Shown: one piece after another, positions 30,761 to 41,060 of the stretch
Layout of the letters: the number at the start of each line of letters is the position of its first letter
Position numbering within the stretch: position 1 is the first letter of the stretch
NCBI GenBank assembly: GCA_030656215.1
Contig: JAUSOD010000070.1
Location: 1-64,000 of the forward strand
Direction: 5' to 3'
Length of the DNA stretch: 64,000 nucleotides
Source: Azoarcus sp.
GTDB taxonomy: Bacteria; Pseudomonadota; Gammaproteobacteria; Burkholderiales; Rhodocyclaceae
Position numbers and translations under genes: made by a program
The notes under the pieces: model-generated
What the model was told of the DNA's origin: nothing
Database searches by the model: none
The model's input: only the letters and a program-made list of their open reading frames with translations

Positions 30761-31825
30761 ATGATGAAAATTAAGCTCAGCCTCAGCCTCAGCCTCGTCT
30801 TCGCCCTCCTCGTCGGCACAGTGCCCCTGGCAGCGGCCGAGGTGCCCACCGTGCGCATCGAGGCGCAGGCGCTTGGCGCGTCCGTGCCTGTCGAAGCCAC
30901 CATCGAGGCTGTCCGCCAGGCCACGCTTGCGGCGCAGGTGGCCGGGCGGGTGCTCGACCTCAGGGTGGATGCTGGTGATCGCGTGCGAGCAGGCGATCTC
31001 CTGCTGAGCATCGATGCCGCCGAGGCGGTGCAGGCCGTGGCCGGGGCGCAAGCCGGCGTGGCGCAGGCTGAAGCCAACCGGATCAAGGCTCGTGCGGATT
31101 TCGACCGCAGCCGTAGCCTGTTCGAGCGCAAGTTCATCAGCCAGTCTGGCCTGGATCAGGCGCGCACCGCACTGGATGCGGCCGAGGCGCAGCTGCGTGC
31201 GGCGCAGGCCGGCCGCGGACAGGCAAGCACGGTACAGGGTTATACCCGGATTGCTGCACCCATCTCCGGGGTGGTTTCCGCCCGCCATGTGGAACCTGGC
31301 GAGATGGCGCAGCCAGGCCGGGAACTGGTGACGATTCATGACCCGGCCGCGCTGCGTGCCGTTGCCGACGTGTCGCAGCAACGCATCGCCGCACTGGGGG
31401 GCGGTGCGCTGAAGGCAAGGATCGAGTTGCCCGATAGTGGACGCTGGATCGACGCGACCGCCGTCACCGTGCTTCCGTCCGCCGATGCCCGTACCCACAC
31501 CGTGCGCGTGCGGGTGGATTTGCCGCTCGGCATCGAGGGCGTGGTACCGGGCAGCTTCGCCCGCGTCCACTTCGTGTCGGCCGAGCGCAGCCGCCTGGTG
31601 GTACCGGCAGCCGCGGTGGTGCGCCGTGGCGAGCTGACGGCGGTGTATGTCGCCGATGACAAGGGCGGATTCAGTCTGCGCCAGTTGCGCCTCGGGGAGG
31701 CGCTCGGTGATGGCGCCGGGGCTGAAGGCGGGATCGAGGTTCTGGCCGGGCTGCGCGGCGGCGAGACGATCGCGCTCGATCCGGTCCAGGCCGGCATATT
31801 CGCCCACGGCGCCAACCGCCGCTGA
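30761..31825 (+). CDS. RND efflux periplasmic adaptor (membrane fusion protein)
   Basis: Signal peptide, AGRVLDLRVDAGDRVRAGDLLLSID lipoyl-like motif, hairpin repeats, followed by RND pump. Confidence 0.93.
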   Translation: MMKIKLSLSLSLVFALLVGTVPLAAAEVPTVRIEAQALGASVPVEATIEAVRQATLAAQVAGRVLDLRVDAGDRVRAGDLLLSIDAAEAVQAVAGAQAGVAQAEANRIKARADFDRSRSLFERKFISQSGLDQARTALDAAEAQLRAAQAGRGQASTVQGYTRIAAPISGVVSARHVEPGEMAQPGRELVTIHDPAALRAVADVSQQRIAALGGGALKARIELPDSGRWIDATAVTVLPSADARTHTVRVRVDLPLGIEGVVPGSFARVHFVSAERSRLVVPAAAVVRRGELTAVYVADDKGGFSLRQLRLGEALGDGAGAEGGIEVLAGLRGGETIALDPVQAGIFAHGANRR

Positions 31826-31839
31826 GCCGGGAGCCCGCC

Positions 31840-34800
31840 ATGACCGCCCCGCTCGGACTGTCCGGTCGCATCGCCGCGGCCTTCCAGCGCAATGCGCTGA
31901 CCCCGCTCATCGCGCTCGTGTTGTTGCTCGCCGGCGTATTCGCCACGCTGGTGACGCCGAAGGAAGAAGAACCCCAGATCGACGTCACCATGGCCAACGT
32001 GCTGGTGCCCTTTCCCGGCGCGTCGGCGCGCGATGTTGAATCGCTGGTAGCGCGCCCGGCGGAGCAGGTGCTGTCGCGCATGACCGGCGTGGATCACGTT
32101 TATTCGGTGTCGCGTCCGGGCATGGCCGTGATCACCGTGCAGTTCGAGGTCGGAGTGCCCAACCAGACCGCACTGGTGCGCCTCTACGACACAGTGCATT
32201 CGCACAGCGACTGGTTGTCACCGCAACTGGGTGTGGGCGAGCCGCTGATCAAGCCCAAAGGCATCGACGATGTGCCCATCGTCAGCCTGACGCTGTGGAC
32301 CGCCGACCCCGAGCGCGCCGCCTTCGAATTGCAGCAGGTAGCGCGTGCGGTCGAGCTCGAGCTCAAGCGCGTTCCCGGCACCCGCGACGTTGCCACCATC
32401 GGCGGTCCGGGGCGGGTGATCCGGGTGCAGATGGACGCCGAGCGGATGAACGCGCACGGCGTCACCGCGCAGGACCTGCGTGCTGCCTTGCAACTGGCCA
32501 ATGCCTCACAACCGGCCGGCAGCCTGGTGAGCGACAACCGCGAAGTTCTGGTGCAGACCGGTACCTATCTCGAATCGGCCGAGGACGTGCGCCGGCTGGT
32601 GGTGGGGGTGGCCGACGGCAAGCCGGTCTTCCTGCGCGATGTCGCGCAGGTGGATGATGGACCCGATCAGCCGTCGAACTATGTCCTGTTCGGCACCGGT
32701 GTCGCCAGCCAGGCTGAGGAGCTTGGCGAGTTTCCGGCGGTGACCCTGGCGATTTCCAAGAAGCCGGGCGCCAACGCGGCTGATGTGGCAGAAACCGTGA
32801 TCGCCCGGATCAGTGCGCTGAAGGGTTCGCTGGTGCCCGAGGGTGTCGAGGTCACGGTCACCCGCAACTACGGCGCAACGGCCAACGACAAGGCGCAGAA
32901 GCTGATCGGCAAGCTCGCGTTTGCCACCCTGGCGGTGGTCGCACTGGTGTTCTTCGCCCTTGGTCGGCGCGAGGCGCTGATCGTCGGCGTGGCGGTCACG
33001 CTGACCCTGGCCGCCACCCTTTTTGCCTCGTGGGCGTGGGGTTTCACGCTGAACCGGGTGAGCCTGTTCGCGCTGATTTTCTCCATCGGTATCCTGGTCG
33101 ACGACGCCATCGTGGTGGTCGAGAACATCCACCGCTGGCACACGCTCGAGCCCGATACCCCGCTGTGGCAGCTTATCCCCAAGGCGGTGGACGAAGTGGG
33201 TGGGCCCACCATCCTCGCCACCTTCACCGTGATCGCGGCCCTGCTGCCGATGGCCTTCGTCACCGGGCTGATGGGGCCGTACATGAGCCCGATCCCGATC
33301 AACGCGTCGATGGGCATGTTCATCTCGCTCGCGGTGGCTTTCATCGTCACCCCGTGGCTGGCACAGAAGCTGATGAAGTCGGTCGATGCCCACCACCACG
33401 AGGGCGAGGACAAGCTCACCCGCAAGCTCGACGGCCTGTTCCGCCGCATCATGACGCCGATGCTCGACGCCACCACCGGCGCCCGTGCGCGGCTCAAGCT
33501 GTGGCTGCTGGTGCTGGCGCTGATCGTCGCTTCGGTGGCGTTGCCGGTGGTGCAGCTGGTGGTGATGAAGATGCTGCCGTTCGACAACAAGAGCGAATTC
33601 CAGGTGGTGCTCGACATGCCGGTCGGCACCCCGGTGGAGGAAACCGCGCGCGTGTTGCGCGAGATTGGTGCCCATCTGTCGGCGGTGGAGGAGGTGACCG
33701 ACTGGCAGGCCTACGCCGGCACCGCCAGCCCGATCAACTTCAACGGACTGGTGCGCCAGTACTACCTGCGCAGCGCGCCGGAACAGGGCGACGTGCAGGT
33801 CAACCTCGTCGACAAGGCGCATCGCAGCCGTCAGAGCCACGAGATTGCGGTGTCGGTGCGCGAGGCGGTAATGGAGATCGGCCGGCGCAACGGCGGCAAT
33901 GCCAAGGTGGTGGAGGTACCGCCCGGCCCGCCGGTGCTGTCGCCGATCGTGGCCGAGATCTACGGCCCCGATTACGCCGGCCAGATTGAGGTTGCCAAGC
34001 GGGTGCGGGCTGCTTTCGAGGGCACCGCCGACATCGTCGGCGTGGACGACTCTGTCGACGAGGCTGCGCCCAAGCTGCTGCTGCGTGTCGACCAGGCCAA
34101 GGCGGCCCGCCTCGGCGTGGCCCAGGCCGACATCGTCGAGGTCGTGCGTCTCGGGCTGGCGGGCGAGAACGTCACCCCGGTGCATGGCGGCGACAACAAG
34201 TACGAGATCCCGGTGCGCATCCAGCTGCCATCGACCCGGCAGTCCGATGTGGCGCATCTGCTGTCGATGAAGGTGCGTGCCCGCAACGGGCAGCTGGTGG
34301 CGGTGGCCGAACTGGTCGAGGTGCGCGAGACCGCACGCGAGCAGGTCATCTATCGCAAGGACCTGCTGCCAGTGGTGTATGTCACTGGTGACATGGGTGG
34401 TACCCTAGATTCGCCGTTGTATGGCATGTTCGACATCCGCAGCAAGCTCGCCGGGATGGCGCTCGATGGCGCCCCCGGCCTGGCCGGCACGTTGGGCGAA
34501 TGGTTCATCCGCCCGCCGCCCGACCCCTACGCCGGCTACAGCATCAAGTGGGACGGCGAATGGAAGGTGACTTACGAAACCTTCCGCGATATGGGTGCCG
34601 CCTATGCTGTGGGCCTGATCCTGATCTACCTGCTGGTGGTGGCGCAGTTCAAGAGCTATCTGGTGCCGCTGGTCATCATGGCGCCGATTCCGCTCACCAT
34701 CATCGGGGTGATGCCCGGGCACGCCCTGTTCGGCGCCCAATTCACCGCCACCTCGATGATCGGCATGATCGCGCTGGCCGGCATCATCGTGCGCAACTCC

Positions 34801-35085
34801 ATTCTGCTGGTCGATTTCGTCAATCAGCAGGTGCGCGAGGGCGTCGACTTTGCCGAGGCGGTGATCCGTGCCGCCGCGGTGCGCGCCAAGCCGATCGGCT
34901 TGACCGGGCTGGCGGCGATGATCGGCGCAATCTTCATCCTCGACGATCCGATCTTCAACGGCCTCGCCCTGAGCCTGATCTTCGGGATCTTCGTATCCAC
35001 CGTGCTCACCCTGGTGGTAATCCCGGTGCTGTATTTCGCGGCGATGCGCAATCGCCTCGCCCAACTCAAGGAGCTCGACGCATGA
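31840..35085 (+). CDS. RND efflux permease (AcrB/HME-like family)
   Basis: 1081 aa; TPKEEEPQIDVTMANVLVPFPGASARDVESLVARPAEQ, IFSIGILVDDAIVVVENIHR. Confidence 0.95.
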   Translation: MTAPLGLSGRIAAAFQRNALTPLIALVLLLAGVFATLVTPKEEEPQIDVTMANVLVPFPGASARDVESLVARPAEQVLSRMTGVDHVYSVSRPGMAVITVQFEVGVPNQTALVRLYDTVHSHSDWLSPQLGVGEPLIKPKGIDDVPIVSLTLWTADPERAAFELQQVARAVELELKRVPGTRDVATIGGPGRVIRVQMDAERMNAHGVTAQDLRAALQLANASQPAGSLVSDNREVLVQTGTYLESAEDVRRLVVGVADGKPVFLRDVAQVDDGPDQPSNYVLFGTGVASQAEELGEFPAVTLAISKKPGANAADVAETVIARISALKGSLVPEGVEVTVTRNYGATANDKAQKLIGKLAFATLAVVALVFFALGRREALIVGVAVTLTLAATLFASWAWGFTLNRVSLFALIFSIGILVDDAIVVVENIHRWHTLEPDTPLWQLIPKAVDEVGGPTILATFTVIAALLPMAFVTGLMGPYMSPIPINASMGMFISLAVAFIVTPWLAQKLMKSVDAHHHEGEDKLTRKLDGLFRRIMTPMLDATTGARARLKLWLLVLALIVASVALPVVQLVVMKMLPFDNKSEFQVVLDMPVGTPVEETARVLREIGAHLSAVEEVTDWQAYAGTASPINFNGLVRQYYLRSAPEQGDVQVNLVDKAHRSRQSHEIAVSVREAVMEIGRRNGGNAKVVEVPPGPPVLSPIVAEIYGPDYAGQIEVAKRVRAAFEGTADIVGVDDSVDEAAPKLLLRVDQAKAARLGVAQADIVEVVRLGLAGENVTPVHGGDNKYEIPVRIQLPSTRQSDVAHLLSMKVRARNGQLVAVAELVEVRETAREQVIYRKDLLPVVYVTGDMGGTLDSPLYGMFDIRSKLAGMALDGAPGLAGTLGEWFIRPPPDPYAGYSIKWDGEWKVTYETFRDMGAAYAVGLILIYLLVVAQFKSYLVPLVIMAPIPLTIIGVMPGHALFGAQFTATSMIGMIALAGIIVRNSILLVDFVNQQVREGVDFAEAVIRAAAVRAKPIGLTGLAAMIGAIFILDDPIFNGLALSLIFGIFVSTVLTLVVIPVLYFAAMRNRLAQLKELDA

Positions 35086-35294
35086 AACTCAACACCAACC
35101 AGTTCGTCCGCATCTTTGCCGGCGCTTTCGTCCTGATTTCGCTTGCACTTGGGGTGGGCGCCTCGCCGCTGTTCGTCAATGCAAACTTTCTGTGGTTCAC
35201 CGTCTTTGTCGGCGCAAACCTGTTCCAGAGTGGTTTCACCGGCCTGTGCCCGCTCGAGAGCATTCTGCGCAAGCTTGGCGTCCCGGATCGGTAA
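35082..35294 (+). CDS. DUF2892 (YgaP-like transmembrane) small membrane protein
   Basis: MKLNTNQFVRIFAGAFVLISLALGVGASPLFVNANFLWFTVFVGANLFQSGFTGLCPLESILRKLGV; overlaps the pump stop codon. Confidence 0.85.
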   Translation: MKLNTNQFVRIFAGAFVLISLALGVGASPLFVNANFLWFTVFVGANLFQSGFTGLCPLESILRKLGVPDR

Positions 35295-35379
35295 TGTGAC
35301 CGGTCCTGCCTGAGTGAGGCTGCAGTACCCGGACAGGGGCTACAATCCGTCAGTTCCCATTCCGAATGGCATCCTGCTC

Positions 35380-35688
35380 ATGAATGATCATGCCTCTCCG
35401 CCCGAGCGTCGCCTGGATCGACGCATACCGCTCGGATGTTCTGCCTCCATCCTGCTGCGCGATGGTACGGCCATTGCGGCCGAGTGCATCGAATTGAGCG
35501 TCAGCGGCATGACCCTGCATGCGGCCTACGTACCGGGTGAATCGGAAGTGATCGAGGTCGCGATCGCCTCGCCGAGCGAGCGGGTCGAACGCCCGCCGCT
35601 GGTGACCCGGCTCAAGGTTGTCCGTTGCCACGCGCTGGGCGATGGACGCTATGAAATTGGCGGCAGCATCGTTCGCGTCATCGGATGA
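35380..35688 (+). CDS. PilZ-domain protein
   Basis: RRLDRRIPLGCSASILLRDGTAIAAECIELSVSGMTLHA (RxxxR ... S/D-x-S-x-x-G pattern). Confidence 0.8.
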   Translation: MNDHASPPERRLDRRIPLGCSASILLRDGTAIAAECIELSVSGMTLHAAYVPGESEVIEVAIASPSERVERPPLVTRLKVVRCHALGDGRYEIGGSIVRVIG

Positions 35689-35703
35689 CCGGACTGCGGC
35701 CGA

Positions 35704-36204
35704 TCAGCGCGAGCCGCGACGCAGCAACAACCAGCCTGCAAACACAAGAATCAGCCCGAAGTTGATCAGCGACCAGTTGGCGATCGACAGTCCCAGGAAG
35801 GTCCAGTCGATCGCACTGCAGTCGCCTGCGCCGCGAAACAGCATGGGCAGCAACTGGGTCAGCGGAAAGCTCTCCATCAGGTATTCCAGCCCGGGGCCGC
35901 ATTCGGCGATGTCCGGCGGATTGAGTTGCAGCCAGCTCTGACGCACCGCAACGCCGCCGCCAGTGAGCGCAAGCAGGCCGATCACGGCGGCGTAGATCCG
36001 GGCGCCGTAAGCGGTGGGCGCATGCAGACCGCCAATCAGCGCCACGATACCGACCGCAGCGAGTGCGTAGCGCTGCATGATGCACATCGGACACGGCTCC
36101 ATGCCCTCCACATGCTGCAGGTAGAGGCCGAAGCCGAGCAGGCCCACGCACATGGCGAACAGGGCGAACAGCAGCGGGCGGGTGGGAAGTCTGGAGATCA
36201 TCAT
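35704..36204 (-). CDS. dsbB: Disulfide bond formation protein B
   Basis: GLYLQHVEGMEPCPMCIMQRYALAAVG, ECGPGLEYLMESFPLTQLLPMLFRGAGDCSAIDWTFLG. Confidence 0.93.
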   Translation of the reverse strand: MMISRLPTRPLLFALFAMCVGLLGFGLYLQHVEGMEPCPMCIMQRYALAAVGIVALIGGLHAPTAYGARIYAAVIGLLALTGGGVAVRQSWLQLNPPDIAECGPGLEYLMESFPLTQLLPMLFRGAGDCSAIDWTFLGLSIANWSLINFGLILVFAGWLLLRRGSR

Positions 36205-36298
36205 CGGGATTCTGTGTTGTGCGCGTGTGCGCCGGATTGTAGGCGATCAAGGCTGCCCGGCGCTTCGTAAGCGTGCACTGAGCAAAGTTCCCGAGCAC

Positions 36299-37222
36299 TC
36301 ATGGCCCATGTGCATCCGCCATCGAAGGCTGTGGCAGGGCCGATGCCAGCATGTCGAGAAAAGCCCGAGTCTTGGCCGGCATCAGGCGACGTCCGGGAAA
36401 CACCGCCCAGGCCGTGCTCGATGGCAGACACCAGTCGGGCAACACCCGTCTGAGCTCGCCGCCACGCACCCACGGCGCGGCAAAGTACTCAGGCACAGCG
36501 GTGATGCCGCTGCCCGCACGCGCCAGCCGGATCAGCAGTTCGGGCGAGTTCGCCACGGTGCGCCCGGGCGGGTCGAGTTCCAGACGCTGCTCGCCGCGCA
36601 GCAAGGTCCACTTCATCGGCTCACCGTTGCGTCCGAGCAATCTCAATGCCTCGTGGCGGGAGAGCTCGTCCGGCGAAACGGGGTCGCCGCGCTCGGCGAG
36701 ATAGGCCGGGGCGGCGTAGAGACCGGTGGTGAACACCGAGAGCCTCCTCGCGGCCAGCAGCGCATCGTCGGGCAGATCGCCCATCCGGATCGCGATGTCG
36801 AACTGCTCGCCGAGCAGATCCACCCGCCGTGGCGACAGATCCAGCTCCAGCGAAATCGCCGGGTGCATGGCGACGAACGCGGCCAGCATGTCGACCAGCA
36901 ATAGATTGGCGAAATCGCTCGGCATCGACACCCGCAGTCGGCCGCTTGGGAGCGCCTGCCGGTATTCGGCCAGCGCCGCCACGGCTTCGACCTCGGCCAC
37001 CACCTGGCGCGCGTGTTCGAGCAGCACCTGCCCAAACTCGGTGAGCTGCAGGCGGCGCGTGGTGCGGATCATCAGACGCTCGCCGAGGCGCTCCTCGAGC
37101 AGGCTGATCCGGCGCGATACGGTGGACTTCGGCAGCCCGATCCGCTCCGCCGCCCGGCTGAAACTGCCCAGCTCCGCCACGCGGGCAAAGATCAACAAGT
37201 CGTTGGCGTCGTATTGTTCCAT
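36299..37222 (-). CDS. LysR-family transcriptional regulator
   Basis: MEQYDANDLLIFARVAELGSFSRAAERIGLPKSTVSRRISLLEERLGERLMIRTTRRLQLTEFG; divergent from azoR. Confidence 0.95.
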   Translation of the reverse strand: MEQYDANDLLIFARVAELGSFSRAAERIGLPKSTVSRRISLLEERLGERLMIRTTRRLQLTEFGQVLLEHARQVVAEVEAVAALAEYRQALPSGRLRVSMPSDFANLLLVDMLAAFVAMHPAISLELDLSPRRVDLLGEQFDIAIRMGDLPDDALLAARRLSVFTTGLYAAPAYLAERGDPVSPDELSRHEALRLLGRNGEPMKWTLLRGEQRLELDPPGRTVANSPELLIRLARAGSGITAVPEYFAAPWVRGGELRRVLPDWCLPSSTAWAVFPGRRLMPAKTRAFLDMLASALPQPSMADAHGP

Positions 37223-37315
37223 GGTTGGAATAATGTTACTCGATATGCCGTCTTATCAACATGATTGTGCATCTATAGAGTGTGTCCATCGAAACCGAAC
37301 ATACAGGAGCACATC

Positions 37316-37915
37316 ATGAACATCCTTCAGATCAATGCCAGCGCCCGCAGCGAAGGTGCCAACTCGACCCGTATCGCCAACACTGTCGTTACCCGGCTGC
37401 AGGCTGCCAATCCGGACGCTACGTTGACCGTGCGCGATCTCGCAAAAACGCCACATCCGGTGCTCGACGAGGCCGCACTCGGCGCCCTCTTCACCCCTGC
37501 GGAGCAGCGCAGCCCCGAGCAGGCGGCGCGGGTCGCGCTCGACGATGGTCTGATTGCCGAGTTGCAGGCGGCGGACGTGATCGTCCTTGGCGTGCCGATG
37601 TACAACTTCGGCATCCCGGTCCAGCTCAAGGCCTGGGTCGATGCGGTGGCGCGTTCAGGCGTGACCTTCCGCTATACCGCGAACGGTCCCGAGGGGCTGG
37701 TGAAGGGCAAGAAGGTCTATGTGGCGCTGGCTCGCGGGGGGCGTTATCGTGGCACCGAACTTGATTCCCAGGTACCCCACCTCAAGGCCTTCCTCGGCTT
37801 CCTCGGCATGACCGACGTGCATTTCATCTATGCCGAGGGCTTTGCGATGGGCGCGGAAGCGGCCGAGCAGGCGCTCGCCGAGGCCGACCAGGATATCGCG
37901 ATCGCGCTGGCCTAA
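37316..37915 (+). CDS. azoR: FMN-dependent NADH:quinone oxidoreductase / azoreductase
   Basis: [25 protein letters not shown]...[39 protein letters not shown]. Confidence 0.92.
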   Translation: MNILQINASARSEGANSTRIANTVVTRLQAANPDATLTVRDLAKTPHPVLDEAALGALFTPAEQRSPEQAARVALDDGLIAELQAADVIVLGVPMYNFGIPVQLKAWVDAVARSGVTFRYTANGPEGLVKGKKVYVALARGGRYRGTELDSQVPHLKAFLGFLGMTDVHFIYAEGFAMGAEAAEQALAEADQDIAIALA

Positions 37916-37963
37916 GTTTGGGGGGTGGCACCATGCCACCCCGATGCATAAAGGAGAGCAGAC

Positions 37964-38851
37964 ATGACTACTTCGACACTTGTACGCGAGTTGCAGCCCG
38001 AGATCGTACGCCAGCCGCGCAGCGTGGAACGCCTGGTTACCGGGCGTCCGACCTCGGACGGCGCCGGGGTGAAGCTCACCCGGGTACTCACCCAGCCGCT
38101 GCAGCGCCGGCTCGACCCGTTCCTGATGCTCGATGCTTTCGGCAGCGACAAGCCCGACGACTATATCGCCGGCTTTCCCGATCACCCCCACCGTGGCTTC
38201 GAGACCATCACCTACATGATCGCCGGGCGCATGCGCCACCGTGACAGCGCCGGCCATGAGGGCTTGCTGGAAAACGGTGGAGTGCAGTGGATGACGGCAG
38301 GGCGCGGGGTGATCCATTCCGAGATCCCGCAGCAGGAACACGGCATGATGGAGGGCTTTCAGCTGTGGCTCAACCTCCCCGCGCGCGACAAGCTGTGCGC
38401 GCCGTGGTACCGCGATTTTGCTGCGGATGAACTGCCGCGACTGCGCACCGGCGAAGGCGTGGAGGTCACCGTGATCGCCGGCGCGAGTCACGGGGTGCAA
38501 GGGGCGGTGACGCGCGACACCACCGCGCCGCTCTACCTCGATCTCCATCTGCCGGCAGGCGCGCGCTTCGTGCAGTCGCTGCCGGATGCGCATAACGCCT
38601 TCATCTACGTATATCGGGGTGCGGTACGGGTCGGTGAGCAGGAAGTGCCGCTCCAGCGCATGGCGATCCTCGCCAATGCACCGGGCAGCGATGGTGTGGT
38701 GATCGAAGCCGTGGAGCCGTCACGCGTGCTGCTGATCGCCGGTCGGCCGCTGAACGAGCCGATCGCGCAACACGGTCCGTTCGTGATGAATACGGAACAG
38801 GAGATCTACCAGGCCGTCAGCGATTTTCGCGAGGGGCGGCTTGGCACCTGA
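37964..38851 (+). CDS. Pirin family protein
   Basis: RRLDPFLMLDAFGSDKPDDYIAGFPDHPHRGFETITYMIAGRMRHRDSAGHEGLLENGGVQWMTAGRGVIHSE. Confidence 0.95.
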   Translation: MTTSTLVRELQPEIVRQPRSVERLVTGRPTSDGAGVKLTRVLTQPLQRRLDPFLMLDAFGSDKPDDYIAGFPDHPHRGFETITYMIAGRMRHRDSAGHEGLLENGGVQWMTAGRGVIHSEIPQQEHGMMEGFQLWLNLPARDKLCAPWYRDFAADELPRLRTGEGVEVTVIAGASHGVQGAVTRDTTAPLYLDLHLPAGARFVQSLPDAHNAFIYVYRGAVRVGEQEVPLQRMAILANAPGSDGVVIEAVEPSRVLLIAGRPLNEPIAQHGPFVMNTEQEIYQAVSDFREGRLGT

Positions 38852-38880
38852 GCGGGCGCCGCGACACCTCTGCTCATCGC

Positions 38881-38958
38881 CCAGAATTTCGCTGCGCTCC
38901 GTCCAGGCTACCGCCACAGCCTCCTAGGTAGCCCGGATGCAGCGCAGCGAAATCCGGG
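38881..38958. repeat. Inverted pair of 32-bp REP-like elements
   Basis: 38881-38912 (reverse complement ggtagcctggacggagcgcagcgaaattctgg) vs 38927-38958 (ggtagcccggatgcagcgcagcgaaatccggg): 27/32 identical, 14-bp spacer. Confidence 0.75.
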
Positions 38959-39050
38959 ACCTTGCCCCGATCCGCGCACCGCCGACGCAAATTGAGCCGA
39001 ATGCCGGTCGACGCAAGCCCAGTCCATGCGGAGTTGGGCAAAGGCTCACT

Positions 39051-41060
39051 TCATGAGTCTTTGCCGGCCGCCTGCGCTTCCCCCGAGCGGATCGGCAGTA
39101 CCACGCGGAACACCGATCCCGCCCCGAGATTGCTTCTTACCTCGATCCGCCCGCCGTGCCTGGCGACGATGCCGTACGACAGGGACAACCCCAGGCCACT
39201 CCCCTTGCCGACGGGACGGGTCGTGAAAAAGGGGTCGAAGATCCGGTCGAGGTGCTCGGGGTGGATACCGCAGCCGGTATCTTCCACTTCCACCCACACC
39301 GCATCACCGTCCGTCCCGGTACGGACGGTGATGCGGCCGTGTCCCTCGATTGCGTATGCGGCGTTCATCAGCAGGTTCATGAACACCTGGTTGAGCTGCG
39401 GGGCGATACACTCGATCTCCGGAATGCCGGCGTACTCCCTGACCACCTCGCCCTTGGCCCTGAGCTCGCTCGATGCCACGTTGAGCGCGCTGTCCAGGCC
39501 ACGCTCCAGGTTTGCCCATTGCTTGTCGGCGTCATCTACGTTGGCAAAATCCCTGAGGTCCTGGACGATGTGCTTGACCGTCTGCAAACCCTCCGCCGAC
39601 TCGGCGATCAGGCTGCGCACATCCTCCTTCAGGTAGCCGAGGTCCATCGTCCGTTTCAAGTCGGCGATGCGCGTGCGGGTTTCCGCCGACAGTTCGCCCT
39701 CGCAGACTTCGTAGGCGGACAGCGCCCGCAACAGCTCGTCGACGTAACGCTGCAAGCTGCCGAGGTTGGAGCTCACGAAGCCGATCGGGGTATTGATCTC
39801 ATGTGCGACCCCGGCGGCGAGCTGACCGATGGAGGCCAGCTTTTCCGACTGGAGCAACTGGCTCCGGGCTTCGGCGAGCTTGCTGATGAGGGCATCCTGC
39901 CGCGCCCGTTCGGCCTCAAGTGCGACGTTCGCCTCGGCAAGGCGCTGACGGTCGCGGAGAAACTGTTCGACCGCGCGGGCCATGTCGGCGATCTCGTCGC
40001 TGCCATGAACGGGAACCTGCTGATTCTTCTGCCCCGCCTCGCCGCTTCGCAGATAGTGGCTCACCTGCTGCAGGCGGGTCATCACCTGGCGGCCGAGGAA
40101 ATGGCGGGAAACCAGCCAAGCCAGGATCAGGCTGCCGGCGAGCAGCGCCAATACCCGCCGTTCGTTGGTTCGCGAGGTCTTGGCCAGGTCGAGGACTGCC
40201 GTACGGTATTCATCAGTGAAACGGGCGGATTGCGCCTGGGCAGAGCTCGCCATGGCGATCGCCTGGCGCCGCAGTTCGCTGCGGAATCGACCCAGCGCGC
40301 CCTCCTGTTCAAGGAGATGCAAGCGTAGCGAGAACGGGTCGCCGCGTTCGCTGCTTCCACCAGCGCTATCTTCTGCCCCCGGGCGCAGGGCCTCGAGGTC
40401 GTCTCGCACGACCGCGGGCAGGTCGTGGACCGCTGCGGCCCGCAGGACGAACTGGTCGCGCAGGCCTTCGATCTCACGCGGAAGGTGTTCGGCCGGCAAG
40501 GGATAGAAAAAGGTGAGCAGTGCCATCGCAGCGGGGTCGGCGCTAGCCGCCAGGGATTCGGTACGCTCCTTCAGCGCTCGATCGAAGCTCGTGTTCGCTT
40601 GCAAACTTCGTTCGCGCAATTGGGCGACGACGTGGGCCGTGTTGCGGAAGAGCTGGCCCGACTGGTGCAAGGCAAGGACCGAGACTTCGCTGCTTGCTGC
40701 GCCAAGGCGCCCGACGAGGTGATCCAGGGCATCGAGTTGGTCCACGATCTGCGAATAGCCGCTGCGGACGCTGTCGAGCGATTCCGCCGCCAGCAACTGT
40801 TCGGATTCGCGCTCGATGAGCACGGTGCGCTGCACCAGGTCCTGCGCATCCTGCATCCGCACCAGGCGCTCCGCGGCGAGATTCCGGGTTGCATCGGCCG
40901 ACACTCGCAGGGCCAACACGGCGGTTACGGCGCCCGCAACGATCAGAAGCGCGAGCGCACTCAGGGCGAGCACGAACTGCAGGCGCAGCGAGCGCGGCAG
41001 CCGCAGCCCGTGCCAGCGCGCAAGCGGTTCCAGTTCGGTGCGGGCGCTCATCGCTTCCAT
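39051..41060 (-). CDS. Membrane sensor histidine kinase with large periplasmic domain
   Basis: Two TM segments, HAMP-like region, H-box EKLASIGQLAAGVAHEINTPIGFVSSNL, NLLMNAAYAIEG, DTGCGIHPEHLDRIFDPFFTTRPVGKGSGLGLSLSYGIV. Confidence 0.93.
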   Translation of the reverse strand: MEAMSARTELEPLARWHGLRLPRSLRLQFVLALSALALLIVAGAVTAVLALRVSADATRNLAAERLVRMQDAQDLVQRTVLIERESEQLLAAESLDSVRSGYSQIVDQLDALDHLVGRLGAASSEVSVLALHQSGQLFRNTAHVVAQLRERSLQANTSFDRALKERTESLAASADPAAMALLTFFYPLPAEHLPREIEGLRDQFVLRAAAVHDLPAVVRDDLEALRPGAEDSAGGSSERGDPFSLRLHLLEQEGALGRFRSELRRQAIAMASSAQAQSARFTDEYRTAVLDLAKTSRTNERRVLALLAGSLILAWLVSRHFLGRQVMTRLQQVSHYLRSGEAGQKNQQVPVHGSDEIADMARAVEQFLRDRQRLAEANVALEAERARQDALISKLAEARSQLLQSEKLASIGQLAAGVAHEINTPIGFVSSNLGSLQRYVDELLRALSAYEVCEGELSAETRTRIADLKRTMDLGYLKEDVRSLIAESAEGLQTVKHIVQDLRDFANVDDADKQWANLERGLDSALNVASSELRAKGEVVREYAGIPEIECIAPQLNQVFMNLLMNAAYAIEGHGRITVRTGTDGDAVWVEVEDTGCGIHPEHLDRIFDPFFTTRPVGKGSGLGLSLSYGIVARHGGRIEVRSNLGAGSVFRVVLPIRSGEAQAAGKDS

